From the NCBI GenBank assembly GCA_011523685.1, contig WTGG01000020.1, positions 1 to 64,000 on the forward strand: DNA of 64,000 nt. The letters are read 5' to 3'. Shown in pieces: positions 9,522-19,135 of this stretch. Positions within the stretch are counted from its first letter, which is position 1; each line of letters opens with the position of its first letter. The position numbers and the translations under genes are program-made. Source of the stretch: Coxiellaceae bacterium (GTDB lineage Bacteria; Pseudomonadota; Gammaproteobacteria; Coxiellales; Coxiellaceae). The notes under the pieces were generated by a model. That model was not told where the DNA came from. It was given only the letters and a program-made list of their open reading frames with translations, and did not search any database.

Positions 9522-10229
9522 ATGAGAGACCTTATCCAACAAGTCTGGCAACGTTATTGTTATCACAGCTGCATTATTTGTCGAAGAACAACCCAGCAAC
9601 CTCTCTGCGAAGCTTGCTTTCGCTGTTTACCACACCATACAAATGCTTGCTACCAATGCGGAAACCCGATAAACACCCCTATCACCTATAATACTGTTTG
9701 CGGGCAATGCCTCAGCCAACCTCCGGCATTTAGTCGCACGGTAGCACCCTTTAAATATGAAGATCATATTCAATCTTGGATCTTATCGCTTAAATTCAAT
9801 CGATGTATTCGACAAGCCAAACTGCTTGCCAATCTATTTTCCCGACAACTTGAGAATCATTACAAGCACACAACACAACCCTCACTCATCATACCCATCC
9901 CCTTACACCAACAACGACAACAACACAGAGGCTACAACCAGGCACAATGCATTGCCTATCACGTCAGTAAAATAACAGGCATACCGATCAATGATTCATT
10001 ATTAATACGACACAAACCCACTCAAGCACAAGCTAAAACCAATCTAAAACAACGCAAAAATAATGTTTCTAACGCCTTTGTGTGTGACAACACGCCTTTG
10101 CCACAGCACATAGCACTACTGGATGACGTCATGACCAGCGGAAACACACTTAATGAGGCGTGTAAAACTCTGAAAAATGCCGGCGCACAACACATTGATA
10201 ACTGGGTGATAGCGAGGAGCTGCTATTAG
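9522..10229 (+). CDS. comF: ComF family phosphoribosyltransferase-like protein
   Basis: Protein of the ComF/GntX family, needed for DNA uptake in several competent bacteria. The N-terminal part has Zn-binding Cys pairs (CIICRR, CEAC, CYQCG, CGQC, residues about 18-65). The C-terminal half is a type I phosphoribosyltransferase fold with the PRPP-binding loop IALLDDVMTSGNTLNEA near residue 200. The 235 residues are typical. The ribosome binding site is weak. comEC and minor pilins in this window suggest a competence/type IV pilus apparatus. Confidence 0.9.
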   Translation: MRDLIQQVWQRYCYHSCIICRRTTQQPLCEACFRCLPHHTNACYQCGNPINTPITYNTVCGQCLSQPPAFSRTVAPFKYEDHIQSWILSLKFNRCIRQAKLLANLFSRQLENHYKHTTQPSLIIPIPLHQQRQQHRGYNQAQCIAYHVSKITGIPINDSLLIRHKPTQAQAKTNLKQRKNNVSNAFVCDNTPLPQHIALLDDVMTSGNTLNEACKTLKNAGAQHIDNWVIARSCY

Positions 10230-10467
10230 TAACATAATCAATGCGACGAAAAACGATACTGACTTACCATTACTTCATTTGCAAACAAGCACTGGACTTA
10301 TTTAACTTATCAATCATAAACTGTTCTTAACGCTATTAGTGTTCATCTTATTTACTTTATGTAACAGTTTCTTCTTTTATAATTCTCTCTTAATTTTTCA
10401 ACTTAGTTTTATACGATAAAGTAAACCGTGTTATTCATTCCATAGCGGTTTAAAACCGAGGCAACTC

Positions 10468-11091
10468 ATGCAACCATCCCAAATACCTTTATTATCACAT
10501 GCTATCTCTTCTTACCTACGCTATATCGAGAGTATTTCCAATAACAAGATAGACTCAAATCTTCCGCTTTCAAAACCACATATTGCGACGTTATCTCACT
10601 TTAGAGATCAACTTGACAACCAACAAGACATCATCAAAGCGATTGTTTTATGTCCTGACATTATCGGGACTCTAATGCATTTTATCGATGAAGCACAAAC
10701 CACCTCGGCCTTAGAAAGATATCATCGCAGTTACTTACTCCGCCAAGTACATACTCAGCTTGAACCGATGCAAAAGCAATGGTTAACTACATTTATCATT
10801 AATCAATGGCTGACGAGTTACCGAACTCAACTGACCAGTGTAATTCGCTCGATTGAATGTATCTTAGAGTCCTATGACAATACTGACTCATCACTATCGC
10901 AGCCATCCCGGCATACATTTGATGGCATTGAATCTTTATCTGATTCCAATGATGAGAATAAAGCCCTAAACTCATCGACATCAGGTTTAGAGAAGAAATC
11001 CTCTTCATGGTGGAACTGCTCGTTCTTCCATCCTCGGGTTAACACCCTCCTCCACCAACATTACAACTCAGGAAAACGTCCTCAGCGTTGA
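10468..11091 (+). CDS. Hypothetical protein, orphan
   Basis: 207 residues, not recognised. A GAGG ribosome binding site stands 7 bases before the ATG. The first 140 residues are predicted mostly helical and hydrophilic (many Gln, His, Ser, Leu). The C-terminal third is Ser/Asn/Asp-rich and ends in a basic tail. No signal peptide or membrane segment. It is the first of three orphan genes between comF and asnS. A secreted effector is possible but only from context. Confidence 0.6.
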   Translation: MQPSQIPLLSHAISSYLRYIESISNNKIDSNLPLSKPHIATLSHFRDQLDNQQDIIKAIVLCPDIIGTLMHFIDEAQTTSALERYHRSYLLRQVHTQLEPMQKQWLTTFIINQWLTSYRTQLTSVIRSIECILESYDNTDSSLSQPSRHTFDGIESLSDSNDENKALNSSTSGLEKKSSSWWNCSFFHPRVNTLLHQHYNSGKRPQR

Positions 11092-11212
11092 TAATGCACT
11101 ATTGCTTGCTTTGTCGGCTATATGGGCCCTCTCACCCGTTCATTCATCAGAAATGCTCCAAAACAGACCATATTGATGAAAAATTCAATAAAATTGCACA
11201 AATTAAGATTAA

Positions 11213-11229
11213 TTTAATATTTACTTAAG
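11213..11229 (+). promoter_or_regulatory. PmrA-type box with downstream -10
   Basis: TTTAAT-ATTTA-CTTAAG matches the PmrA consensus YTTAAK-N5-YTTAAK at all defined positions. Ten bases after it comes TATTAT (11240-11245), a good -10, so the box occupies the -35 region as in PmrA-activated promoters. In Legionella and Coxiella such boxes control Dot/Icm secretion and effector genes. It stands 34 bases before the GTG of the next gene. No pmrA gene is in the window. Confidence 0.5.
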
Positions 11230-11262
11230 GCTTGTTAAGTATTATTTACCCTAGGCTTAGTT

Positions 11263-12516
11263 GTGACAATCAGTCTATTGCTTGAATCTTACTTAACATG
11301 GCAACTGACACTAGTCATAACTCACGACAACTCATTGATAAACATCCTGAATAACCATATGTTTGATGAATTTAAAAACATGCTTGATGAATACAATCTT
11401 GTGGCTAAAGATAGGTCTTATTGCTTAGGACTCAGCGTTAAAATCTCAAGCATTGATCCTAATGACGATGCGAAGTACCAACTTTCATTAGAAATCATAC
11501 AAAACATTCTGGAACTTCCTCTTAAAAAAGATATTGAAAAAGAACTAACTGCTCGTAAGAAATTGCTTACCTGGATGGGTACAGCTTTGTCTAATAATTT
11601 ACGACGTGTAAATTTTGACATTACTGGATTTATCAAAAAAAATGTTTCTAGTTTTCTGAAAAGAAAAAATCTTACCTATCAAAACGAAAAATTTGATAAA
11701 TTTGAAGATATCTTAAGACTTCAAAGTAATATTCAAGAACAGATAAAACAGTTTACTAGTAGTGTCACTTCAACGAACTCAACTCATAGCCAACCCAGCG
11801 CTCAACCAAATTTAGCTCCGCGTGATAAGCAATCAAATAAATCTGCCTGCTCTGGACACAACTCTAACTCCATGATTGCAACTTACCTTTTCACCTTGAC
11901 CGCTACAGTTTGCACCATGTTTTTATGGTATAACGCCGACTCAGGGACACGCTCCAACCCAATTCTACCGCCTGATCGATCTCCATACTTTTTAAGAGGT
12001 CTTGCTCTTTGTGTTTTTTCTTTACTTAGTTATCCAAATTTATTTCAAAGAAAGCCCCCAGCCATCGCGTCTGACATTCGAGGGATTGATGACCACCAAC
12101 ATGTAAATCTCTTTAAAAATAGTAGCACAACAGACCCAGCTCAACATCCTACCGATGAGGTCAAAAAATCTATTGAACCCTACACACAAAAAATCAAAAA
12201 ACTTAGTAAAAGGTATCCTCATTCACCCGAACAACTAAAAATCTTACTCAATAGATTTGAATGCCCTAATGAAGACATATACAAATCCATTAATCAATTA
12301 ATCCAAGAAATACAAAAAATTTCATGTGAAATAAAAACACCAAGCATACAACATAACCAGCGAAGCTGTATTAAATTTTTTGGCGGACTTGACTCCCAAT
12401 ATGCACAATTTAGTGCACATAAATGTAACCGACAGCAGCAGCAATCAATAAAAGAGGTTCTCCAGGAGCTAGAGACTATAAAAAGTCCACTGTTACTGTT
12501 TGGCAACCCATGCTAA
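11263..12516 (+). CDS. Hypothetical protein with two membrane segments, effector-like orphan
   Basis: 417 residues, not recognised. The start is a GTG with a weak ribosome binding site; the next in-frame ATG is at 11359. The first 165 residues are charged and helical, followed by a Ser/Thr/Asn/Gln-rich linker, two hydrophobic segments at about 205-223 and 240-258, and a second charged helical part of about 150 residues ending in a short Cys-containing tail. A hydrophilic head, membrane hairpin and hydrophilic tail recur in effectors that insert into host membranes. The perfect PmrA box upstream strengthens that guess; there is no direct proof. Confidence 0.6.
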   Translation: MTISLLLESYLTWQLTLVITHDNSLINILNNHMFDEFKNMLDEYNLVAKDRSYCLGLSVKISSIDPNDDAKYQLSLEIIQNILELPLKKDIEKELTARKKLLTWMGTALSNNLRRVNFDITGFIKKNVSSFLKRKNLTYQNEKFDKFEDILRLQSNIQEQIKQFTSSVTSTNSTHSQPSAQPNLAPRDKQSNKSACSGHNSNSMIATYLFTLTATVCTMFLWYNADSGTRSNPILPPDRSPYFLRGLALCVFSLLSYPNLFQRKPPAIASDIRGIDDHQHVNLFKNSSTTDPAQHPTDEVKKSIEPYTQKIKKLSKRYPHSPEQLKILLNRFECPNEDIYKSINQLIQEIQKISCEIKTPSIQHNQRSCIKFFGGLDSQYAQFSAHKCNRQQQQSIKEVLQELETIKSPLLLFGNPC

Positions 12517-12570
12517 AGATTACTCATCAACCAGACTCTCACAAGACTAAGCCAACTAATCCTCCCCAAA

Positions 12571-12651
12571 CATTTACACCCATCCCTCATCTCGATTAAG
12601 GTCTACGCTCCAATGAATAAGCGTATCTCAATGAAACAAGTTCTAACTGTC
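12571..12651 (+). repeat. Decayed copy of the asnS leader and first codons
   Basis: About 80 bases match the asnS leader at 14650-14730 without gaps, with identical runs such as CATCCCTCATCTCGATTAAG. The copy includes the asnS start codon (ATGAAACAA) but then reads Met-Lys-Gln-Val-Leu-Thr-Val-stop. The asnS 5' end was therefore duplicated, and this copy is dead. Together with the intact copy it flanks the orphan membrane-protein gene as a direct repeat. Confidence 0.85.
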
Positions 12652-13082
12652 TAAAACATTATTACATTTAAATGACATTTCGGAAATTACTATTATTATC
12701 TATAACTCAGTAGGCGCTTGAAAGTATTTCAAAGCAAGGATTTCATTTATCATATAAAGCATTAAATCCTGTTTTTCTTCTTATAAACAGACACCCCTAA
12801 TACATTCAGTCAGTACTACTTTACTATTTTCCATCACCTCATCTACATCAATGTTAAAACGACAGGCCAACTGATTCAATAACGAAAAAACCAATTAACA
12901 AAACTTCCCCTTCTTCCATCACCAAATTAATACCACCATCAATTTTAGAATGAGGGACAACCTCTCCAGTGCTGACAAAAGATTATGATTTCATTAATTA
13001 CAAAAAGTACGTATTTTTTGTTTGGTATCAGAGATACAAAATATTATTATTTTTCAGTTTGTCAAACTTATAGGGAATACGC
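12652..13082 (+). other. AT-rich intergenic stretch, probably decayed sequence
   Basis: No open frame with a ribosome binding site or recognisable product, apart from a 64-codon frame (12985-13179) that overlaps the next gene out of frame and looks spurious. The last 100 bases probably hold the promoter of the next gene (for example TATTAT near 13042). Confidence 0.4.
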
Positions 13083-14555
13083 ATGTCTAATGGAGAAACT
13101 CAGTCGTCTGATTACAGAACTTTATCAACCCATGAATCAATACCAAACCAGCTACCGACCTCCTTCACACCCTCAATGATTCATCAATTCATATCGGCGG
13201 GTTTTGCGTCTTTTATTTTTGTTAGCTCAACCTTGACACACTATGGTGACATTCCTGCAAGTCCTTGGCTACCCCCGATTGCACTCGCATCAACCACCTT
13301 AACCAATGCATTTTTCATTTATGCCGCTAACGGAAATACGGATTACTCAGACAACTCAACGGCCTTACTGACATTTTTTTATGGGTCTTCTGCTAACCTT
13401 CCACTGATAGCGCAAGCGCTAAAACAATATCAAAGTCAGGAAATCATGTTATGGCGTACGATATTGTGCTTTATTAGCCTCATCCTTTTGAGCAAGACAT
13501 ACGGACGAGATGCCGCTGTCATGACTCTAAACATGGTTGATGAGCGATACTATCGGCGCTGGCATATCATGTCTAACCGTCAAATTTACCGATTAATCGA
13601 TCGCCTAGAAAAACTATCAGTAAACGATCAAATAAACATTTTATCTCGCGTTAATCCTAATCAGACTCCCGGTCAAGAAAGTGACTCGCTAAATAGACTT
13701 AGAGAAGAACTATTGAACTACCACTCAGAAAATCGTTCTTCTTCACCACTGCGCTTTATGTCTGCAACAATAGTTGCAGGTGCTTTAACCCTATTTTGTG
13801 GTGTATTAGTTATATCCCAAGCTCAAGAGGCTATTGATTTATCGAAAAACATTTTTCTCGATATAAGCCTCTATTTTACGATTGCAGTCGTTCTCTCACT
13901 GATGGCAGGAAAAAATATTTTAGATATTTTCAAACGATTAAATACTTCAAATAGTGGATCTTTATCTGCCTTTATTGCGGAGTATAGCTGCCTAAGTCAA
14001 TGTATTTTATTAACCGCTCTCATTTGCTCCTTAACTTCTTTTGGATCTGTTTTATCGATTTTCAGTGATGCGGATGCCGATGCCAAACCTGATTATTCAA
14101 CCTTAAAAAAAGCGTTACTCAGCCCTTTATTATCACTGGATCACTACACATTCAAAGATGCCTCAGAATATTCACTGTGTGTCGGTGTGGATATTTTTAA
14201 TGGGTTCTATGCAGTGTTAGCTTTATCTTCCATGCTACCTAAGCGTCAACCGACGGCCAACCCTATACCACCTACTGACATTGAAAGAGGTCTAACAGGA
14301 CTAGAAGATCCAGACAATAGCATCCGAGCTGCTCTTATACAAAGCCCAGGGATATTACAGCGCTCAAAAACTCCATTACCAAAAAATGATATAACGTCAG
14401 AAATCATGTCACAAGACTATGAAAGTTTCCCGCTTATCGAAGATCTCAAAAAACAACTGACAGAGAGCAATAAACGTGCGTATTTTGCCCGGCTCTTTGA
14501 CCGCCTAATGTTTCCAACAGCTTCCATAGAAGCCATATCCCCATCATTTAATTAA
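13083..14555 (+). CDS. Multi-spanning membrane protein of unknown family
   Basis: 490 residues, not recognised. AGGGAA precedes the ATG at good distance. About seven hydrophobic segments: three in residues 33-140, a charged cytosolic stretch of about 80 residues with YYRRWHIMSNRQIYRLIDRL, four more at about 225-245, 262-280, 305-325 and 365-385, then a hydrophilic tail of 100 residues. The gene lies between two direct copies of the asnS leader, suggesting it arrived with, or was trapped by, a duplication at asnS. No transposase is visible. Confidence 0.65.
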   Translation: MSNGETQSSDYRTLSTHESIPNQLPTSFTPSMIHQFISAGFASFIFVSSTLTHYGDIPASPWLPPIALASTTLTNAFFIYAANGNTDYSDNSTALLTFFYGSSANLPLIAQALKQYQSQEIMLWRTILCFISLILLSKTYGRDAAVMTLNMVDERYYRRWHIMSNRQIYRLIDRLEKLSVNDQINILSRVNPNQTPGQESDSLNRLREELLNYHSENRSSSPLRFMSATIVAGALTLFCGVLVISQAQEAIDLSKNIFLDISLYFTIAVVLSLMAGKNILDIFKRLNTSNSGSLSAFIAEYSCLSQCILLTALICSLTSFGSVLSIFSDADADAKPDYSTLKKALLSPLLSLDHYTFKDASEYSLCVGVDIFNGFYAVLALSSMLPKRQPTANPIPPTDIERGLTGLEDPDNSIRAALIQSPGILQRSKTPLPKNDITSEIMSQDYESFPLIEDLKKQLTESNKRAYFARLFDRLMFPTASIEAISPSFN

Positions 14556-14579
14556 TGGATAATCACTATCATTAAAACA

Positions 14580-14600
14580 GGCATCTGAGAGTCAGATGCC
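14580..14600 (+). terminator. Terminator-like hairpin
   Basis: GGCATCTGA-GAG-TCAGATGCC is a perfect 9-bp stem just after the orphan membrane-protein gene. Only a weak T-rich stretch (ATTGTTGCTG) follows, so termination may be partial. Confidence 0.5.
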
Positions 14601-14709
14601 ATTGTTGCTGCAACCCTTTATGGCAGTGAACACACCAACGTTCACTTAACATTTGCACCCATCCCTCATCTCGATTAAGGTATGCGCTTCAATGAATAGG
14701 GGTATCTCC

Positions 14710-16119
14710 ATGAAACAATTTCCATCCGTCAAAGATATTTTACAGCTCAGCGCCATTCCAGAAACCGCTGTTACTGTCCGTGGCTGGGTACGTACCCGAC
14801 GTGACTCCAAGGCAGGGATTTCTTTCATCGCACTAAGCGACGGGTCTTGTTTCGACTCTTTGCAATTAGTCATTCCTAACACATTGACCAATTATGAAAC
14901 AGACATTACTCGATTGACCACAGGCTGCGCCATTAAAGCCACAGGCCAACTGGTACAATCTTTAGGGAAAAACCAATCGGTGGAAATGCAAGTCACCGAC
15001 TTTACCGTGGTTGGCGATGTGCAAGACCCTGACAGCTACCCTATGGCTGCCAAACGTCACAGCATGGAACACCTGCGTGATCATTCTCACTTACGACCAC
15101 GTACCAATATCATAGGTGCCGTCTCTCGCGTTCGTAATAGCATTGCTCAGGCCGTGCATCGATTTTTTAATGAGGAAGGCTTCGTGTGGATTAACACACC
15201 CATTCTGACGGCATGTGATTGTGAAGGCGCCGGAGAATTATTCACTGTGACCACGATGGATTTAAATAATATTCCAAAAAATGAACAAGGCAAGGTTGAC
15301 TATCGACAAGACTTTTTTGGTCAACCCGCCTACCTGACCTGCTCTGGGCAACTCAATGTCGAATCATATTGCATGGCACTGTCTAAAGTGTACACGTTTG
15401 GACCTACCTTTCGCGCTGAAAACTCTAATACCACACGTCACTTGGCCGAATTTTGGATGATAGAACCTGAAATTGCCTTTGCCGACCTTAACGATGACAT
15501 CGCACTGGCCCAACAACTGCTGCAATATGTCTGCCGTGATATTCTCGAGCGCCACCCTGATGATATGGCCTTCTTTAATCAATGGGTCGATAAAACCTGT
15601 TTGTCGCGTGTTGAACAACTGGTGAATACAGCCTTTGAGTGCATCGACTATACCGATGCAATCTCACACCTAGAAAAAGCCAAACAAACCTTTGAGCACC
15701 CTGTGCATTGGGGTATTGATCTTCAAACCGAACATGAGCGCTACCTGACCGACACGTTGTTCAAAAAACCCGTGGTTGTGAAAAATTATCCAAAAGACAT
15801 TAAAGCATTTTACATGCGCATGAATGACGATCAAAAAACCGTTGCTGCTATGGATGTCTTACTACCAGGCATAGGCGAGTTGATCGGAGGCAGTCAACGT
15901 GAAGAACGTCTGGACGTCTTGGAATCACGCATTGAAACGTGCGGCTTACCTGTAGAAGAATACCAATGGTATTGTGACTTACGACGTTATGGCTCAACAC
16001 CACATGCCGGTTTTGGCCTCGGATTTGAACGTTTAGTTCGCTACATTACGGGTGTCAGCAACCTACGTGACACCATTCCTTTTCCACGTACCCCAAAAAG
16101 CATTCCACCCAATCGCTAA
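14710..16119 (+). CDS. asnS: Asparagine--tRNA ligase
   Basis: Class II aminoacyl-tRNA synthetase that charges tRNA-Asn. The N-terminal OB fold has [17 protein letters not shown]; motif 2 is [15 protein letters not shown]; motif 3 is [15 protein letters not shown] near the C terminus. I choose the ATG at 14710 (469 residues, AGGGG 8 bases upstream) over the longer frame from 14653, because family members (466 in E. coli) begin right before this point. The leader (14650-14709) is duplicated at 12571-12630. Confidence 0.97.
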   Translation: MKQFPSVKDILQLSAIPETAVTVRGWVRTRRDSKAGISFIALSDGSCFDSLQLVIPNTLTNYETDITRLTTGCAIKATGQLVQSLGKNQSVEMQVTDFTVVGDVQDPDSYPMAAKRHSMEHLRDHSHLRPRTNIIGAVSRVRNSIAQAVHRFFNEEGFVWINTPILTACDCEGAGELFTVTTMDLNNIPKNEQGKVDYRQDFFGQPAYLTCSGQLNVESYCMALSKVYTFGPTFRAENSNTTRHLAEFWMIEPEIAFADLNDDIALAQQLLQYVCRDILERHPDDMAFFNQWVDKTCLSRVEQLVNTAFECIDYTDAISHLEKAKQTFEHPVHWGIDLQTEHERYLTDTLFKKPVVVKNYPKDIKAFYMRMNDDQKTVAAMDVLLPGIGELIGGSQREERLDVLESRIETCGLPVEEYQWYCDLRRYGSTPHAGFGLGFERLVRYITGVSNLRDTIPFPRTPKSIPPNR

Positions 16120-16228
16120 TCATCATGATTTATCATGCTGTTTGACCGTATACGCGTGGATTTTTCATGGTTGCGATGCTAAGCTTCAAAACGCCTAATA
16201 CATGGAATATAGAAGGAATACGGACAAC

Positions 16229-16930
16229 ATGGCTGAAAAAAATACGACTCGCGCTCAAAAACTACAACTGAAAGCGGACTTTTTCCCAATGACTGTACTC
16301 AAATTACAGTCCTTTGATATCCCAGCGATCAGCGATGAACTCACTCATATCCAAACGACAGCACCCAACTATTTTAACGATTCACCGATCGTGATTGATG
16401 TGAGCCATGTTACTGCACAAGACACCTTAAACCTAAAACAACTGCGCCAAACACTCAGCGAATTTAACATGACACCTGTGGGGATTCGTGGACTGAACAA
16501 AACCCTTAAACAAGATGCTTTTGATCAAGGCCTAGCTATTTTAAACGAAGCAAAACCTGCTAAAAAACCCATTAAAACCACCAAAAGCTCACCCACGCAC
16601 ACAGCCACTAAAGTGATTACCAAGCCCATACGTGCTGGCACCCAAGTCTACGCCAAAGATGCTGATCTCATTATCATGGCGGCAGTGAATGCCGGCGCTG
16701 AGTGCATTGCCGATGGCAATATTCATATTTATGGCCCACTTCGCGGGCGTGCTATTGCAGGCGCCACAGGCAACCCCAACGCACATATTTTCTGCAAACA
16801 GCTGGATGCTGAACTCATCTCCATCGCAGGACGCTACTTAGTCAAAGATCACATCAGTGTACCTAAAACTAAGCAACCTATGCTGCACATCTATGTGCAG
16901 AACGACCAACTCAACATAGAAGGAATATAA
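16229..16930 (+). CDS. minC: Septum site-determining protein MinC
   Basis: Inhibitor of FtsZ ring formation, positioned by MinD. The N-terminal domain (about 1-100) contacts FtsZ; after a basic Lys/Thr/Ser linker, the C-terminal beta-helix (about 125-233) carries the MinC signature GRAIAGATGNPNAHIFC. The ATG at 16229 follows AGAAGGAA and gives 233 residues, matching the family; the upstream ATG at 16202 lacks a binding site. First gene of minCDE. Confidence 0.95.
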   Translation: MAEKNTTRAQKLQLKADFFPMTVLKLQSFDIPAISDELTHIQTTAPNYFNDSPIVIDVSHVTAQDTLNLKQLRQTLSEFNMTPVGIRGLNKTLKQDAFDQGLAILNEAKPAKKPIKTTKSSPTHTATKVITKPIRAGTQVYAKDADLIIMAAVNAGAECIADGNIHIYGPLRGRAIAGATGNPNAHIFCKQLDAELISIAGRYLVKDHISVPKTKQPMLHIYVQNDQLNIEGI

Positions 16931-16931
16931 T

Positions 16932-17756
16932 ATGTCAAAAGTTATTGTTGTCACTTCCGGTAAAGGCGGTGTCGGTAAAACCACCACCAGCGCCTCCATC
17001 GCCACAGGCCTTGCCAATCAAGGCTATAAAACTGTTGTGATCGATTTCGACGTTGGTCTTCGTAACCTCGATTTAGTGATGGGTTGTGAGCGCCGTGTTG
17101 TGTATGACATTGCTAATGTCATTAACGGTGATGCCACACTGAGCCAAGCGTTAATTAAAGATAAACGCAACCCTAACCTTCACATCCTAGCTGCCTCACA
17201 AACTCGTGATAAAGATATCCTCACCAAAGAAGGCACTGGGAAAATCATTGAAGAACTCAAAGAAACCTTTGATTACATCGTATGTGATTCACCCGCAGGT
17301 ATTGAACGAGGTGCTCACATGGCCATGTACTATGCCGATCATGCCTTTATTGTCACCAACCCTGAAATTTCATCTGTCCGAGACTCAGATCGTATCCTAG
17401 GCCTATTGGGCTCCAAAACTCAGCGCGCCGAACAACAACTCGAACCCATCACTGAACAGCTGATTATCACTCGCTATTGTGATAAACGTGCCAGCGCTGG
17501 CGATATGCTCGCGATTTCAGACATCACCGATCTATTAGGTATTGAACTACTCGGCATTATCCCTGAGTCAAAAATGGTTCTGAACGCATCTAATGCTGGA
17601 ACACCGGTTATTTTGCAAAATAAAAGTGATGCCGGGCAAGCCTACCAAGATATCGTCTTACGCTTTTTGAAAAAGCTCCCAGCTTTCGATCCTAATGCTA
17701 AAAAACAAGGCATTTTCAAGCGCCTATTCAAAGGTCAGCCGGAGGTAGTAGCATGA
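16932..17756 (+). CDS. minD: Septum site-determining protein MinD
   Basis: ParA-type ATPase that oscillates on the inner membrane and recruits MinC. The deviant Walker A motif SGKGGVGKTTTSASI lies at residues 9-23, followed by the DFDVGLRNLDLVMG switch. The C-terminal amphipathic membrane-targeting helix is visible (GIFKRLFKG). The 274 residues are standard. It begins one base after the minC stop and overlaps minE by four bases (ATGA). Confidence 0.98.
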   Translation: MSKVIVVTSGKGGVGKTTTSASIATGLANQGYKTVVIDFDVGLRNLDLVMGCERRVVYDIANVINGDATLSQALIKDKRNPNLHILAASQTRDKDILTKEGTGKIIEELKETFDYIVCDSPAGIERGAHMAMYYADHAFIVTNPEISSVRDSDRILGLLGSKTQRAEQQLEPITEQLIITRYCDKRASAGDMLAISDITDLLGIELLGIIPESKMVLNASNAGTPVILQNKSDAGQAYQDIVLRFLKKLPAFDPNAKKQGIFKRLFKGQPEVVA

Positions 17757-18010
17757 GAGTATTAAAAGCACTGGGACTACATAAAAGTACTGCACAAACG
17801 GCTAAAGATCGCTTGCATATCATTATCGCGCAACAACGCTCTGAGGGTAATAGTCCAGACTATTTACCACAACTGCGCCAAGAAATTATGGAAGTCATTG
17901 CTAAACACACGCAAGTGGATCTGGATAACATCCACGTTGACCTTCAAACCAAAGATAATAATGCGGTCCTGGAACTCAATGTGATGTTCCCAGAACAGGT
18001 CGCGCAATAA
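17753..18010 (+). CDS. minE: Cell division topological specificity factor MinE
   Basis: Stimulates MinD ATPase and confines MinC inhibition to the poles. 85 residues, as usual. The N-terminal anti-MinCD helix is followed by AKDRLHIIIAQQR, then the dimerisation domain with LPQLRQEIMEVIAKH. It is coupled to minD by the ATGA overlap. Confidence 0.96.
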   Translation: MRVLKALGLHKSTAQTAKDRLHIIIAQQRSEGNSPDYLPQLRQEIMEVIAKHTQVDLDNIHVDLQTKDNNAVLELNVMFPEQVAQ

Positions 18011-18028
18011 CTCGCTAAGAGAGCGACT

Positions 18029-18895
18029 ATGTCACAAGCACATCGCGCACTGGTCGCTCTCTTCATTATGACCGCCTGTTGGGGCGCAACATTTCCCTTT
18101 ATTCACCAAGCTGTTCATGATTGTAGCCCGACGCTATTTGCCATCATTAGAAATAGCATAGCTTCGGTGGCCCTGCTACCCATTGTTATATCACGCTTTA
18201 AACGAACAACTCGAATAATGATCTGGCACGCACTGATCCTTGGTATACTCAATGGCTTTGGTAATGTTGCACAAACGAGTGGACTTCAGACTATTACGGC
18301 ATCCAGCTCTGCTTTTATCACAGCAATATCGGTTATCCTCGTACCGTTTTTCATGCCACTCTTAAAATTGGATCGCTTAAGACTGATTGATATTATTGCA
18401 GCTCTTATCACCCTATTTGGTGTGTTCGTATTAACACAATCACAATTTACCGACCAATGGCAAGGCAATGCCTGGACACTTGCCTGTGCACTGAGCTATG
18501 CCATCTATATCACATCGCTCAGTAAGTTTACTCAACATAACCATGATATTTTGTTATTAGTGTTCTACCAACTCGTTATATCAGCGCTATTTCCACTCTG
18601 CGCATTGCCATTTGAATCTAGCTATTTATCATCCACCGCAACACTCTGGAATGCCGTTCTCTTTTGCGGACTGATAGGTACCAGTGTTGGGTTATTGTTA
18701 CAAAATTTTTATCAGCGTTTTATTAGTGCTGCAACCGCAGCTATTATCTACGCATTCGAACCCATCTTTGCGAGCATTTTTGCCTTCTGGTTAATCCAGG
18801 AAGAGATCACACGTCACACCATCATCGGTGGTACTATTATTCTAGCTGGATTTTTACTCTCTCAATCGCTAAGACAAGATAAACACGCTAACTAA
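18029..18895 (+). CDS. EamA/DMT family transporter
   Basis: 288-residue inner-membrane protein with ten hydrophobic segments in two EamA repeats. N-terminal ACWGATFPFIHQAV and the second-repeat YAFEPIFASIFAFWLIQEE are typical of drug/metabolite transporters. The substrate cannot be told. It starts 18 bases after minE and may be read from the min operon. Confidence 0.88.
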   Translation: MSQAHRALVALFIMTACWGATFPFIHQAVHDCSPTLFAIIRNSIASVALLPIVISRFKRTTRIMIWHALILGILNGFGNVAQTSGLQTITASSSAFITAISVILVPFFMPLLKLDRLRLIDIIAALITLFGVFVLTQSQFTDQWQGNAWTLACALSYAIYITSLSKFTQHNHDILLLVFYQLVISALFPLCALPFESSYLSSTATLWNAVLFCGLIGTSVGLLLQNFYQRFISAATAAIIYAFEPIFASIFAFWLIQEEITRHTIIGGTIILAGFLLSQSLRQDKHAN

Positions 18896-19135
18896 ATCCA
18901 CTAAAGCGTTGAAAAAATTCAATATCACTAACCAGTAGAAACACAACCTCAATAAACCTATCTATTGTGCCTTATCATTTAAGAGCAGTTAGTCAGAGCG
19001 TCAATCATTACATCCAATACAAATCCACCCATTAACAGATCGTTAACTTAATATTGATCGACTCAGAGATACAGCCATGAATAAACCCTATCTTTGTGAT
19101 AAAATGACGCAACTTTTATTGTCAAGGAGTGACTC

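Noticed and set aside
12985-13179. 64-codon frame overlapping the orphan membrane-protein gene
   Set aside because: Out of frame with the longer gene, which has the better ribosome binding site and continues for 490 codons.
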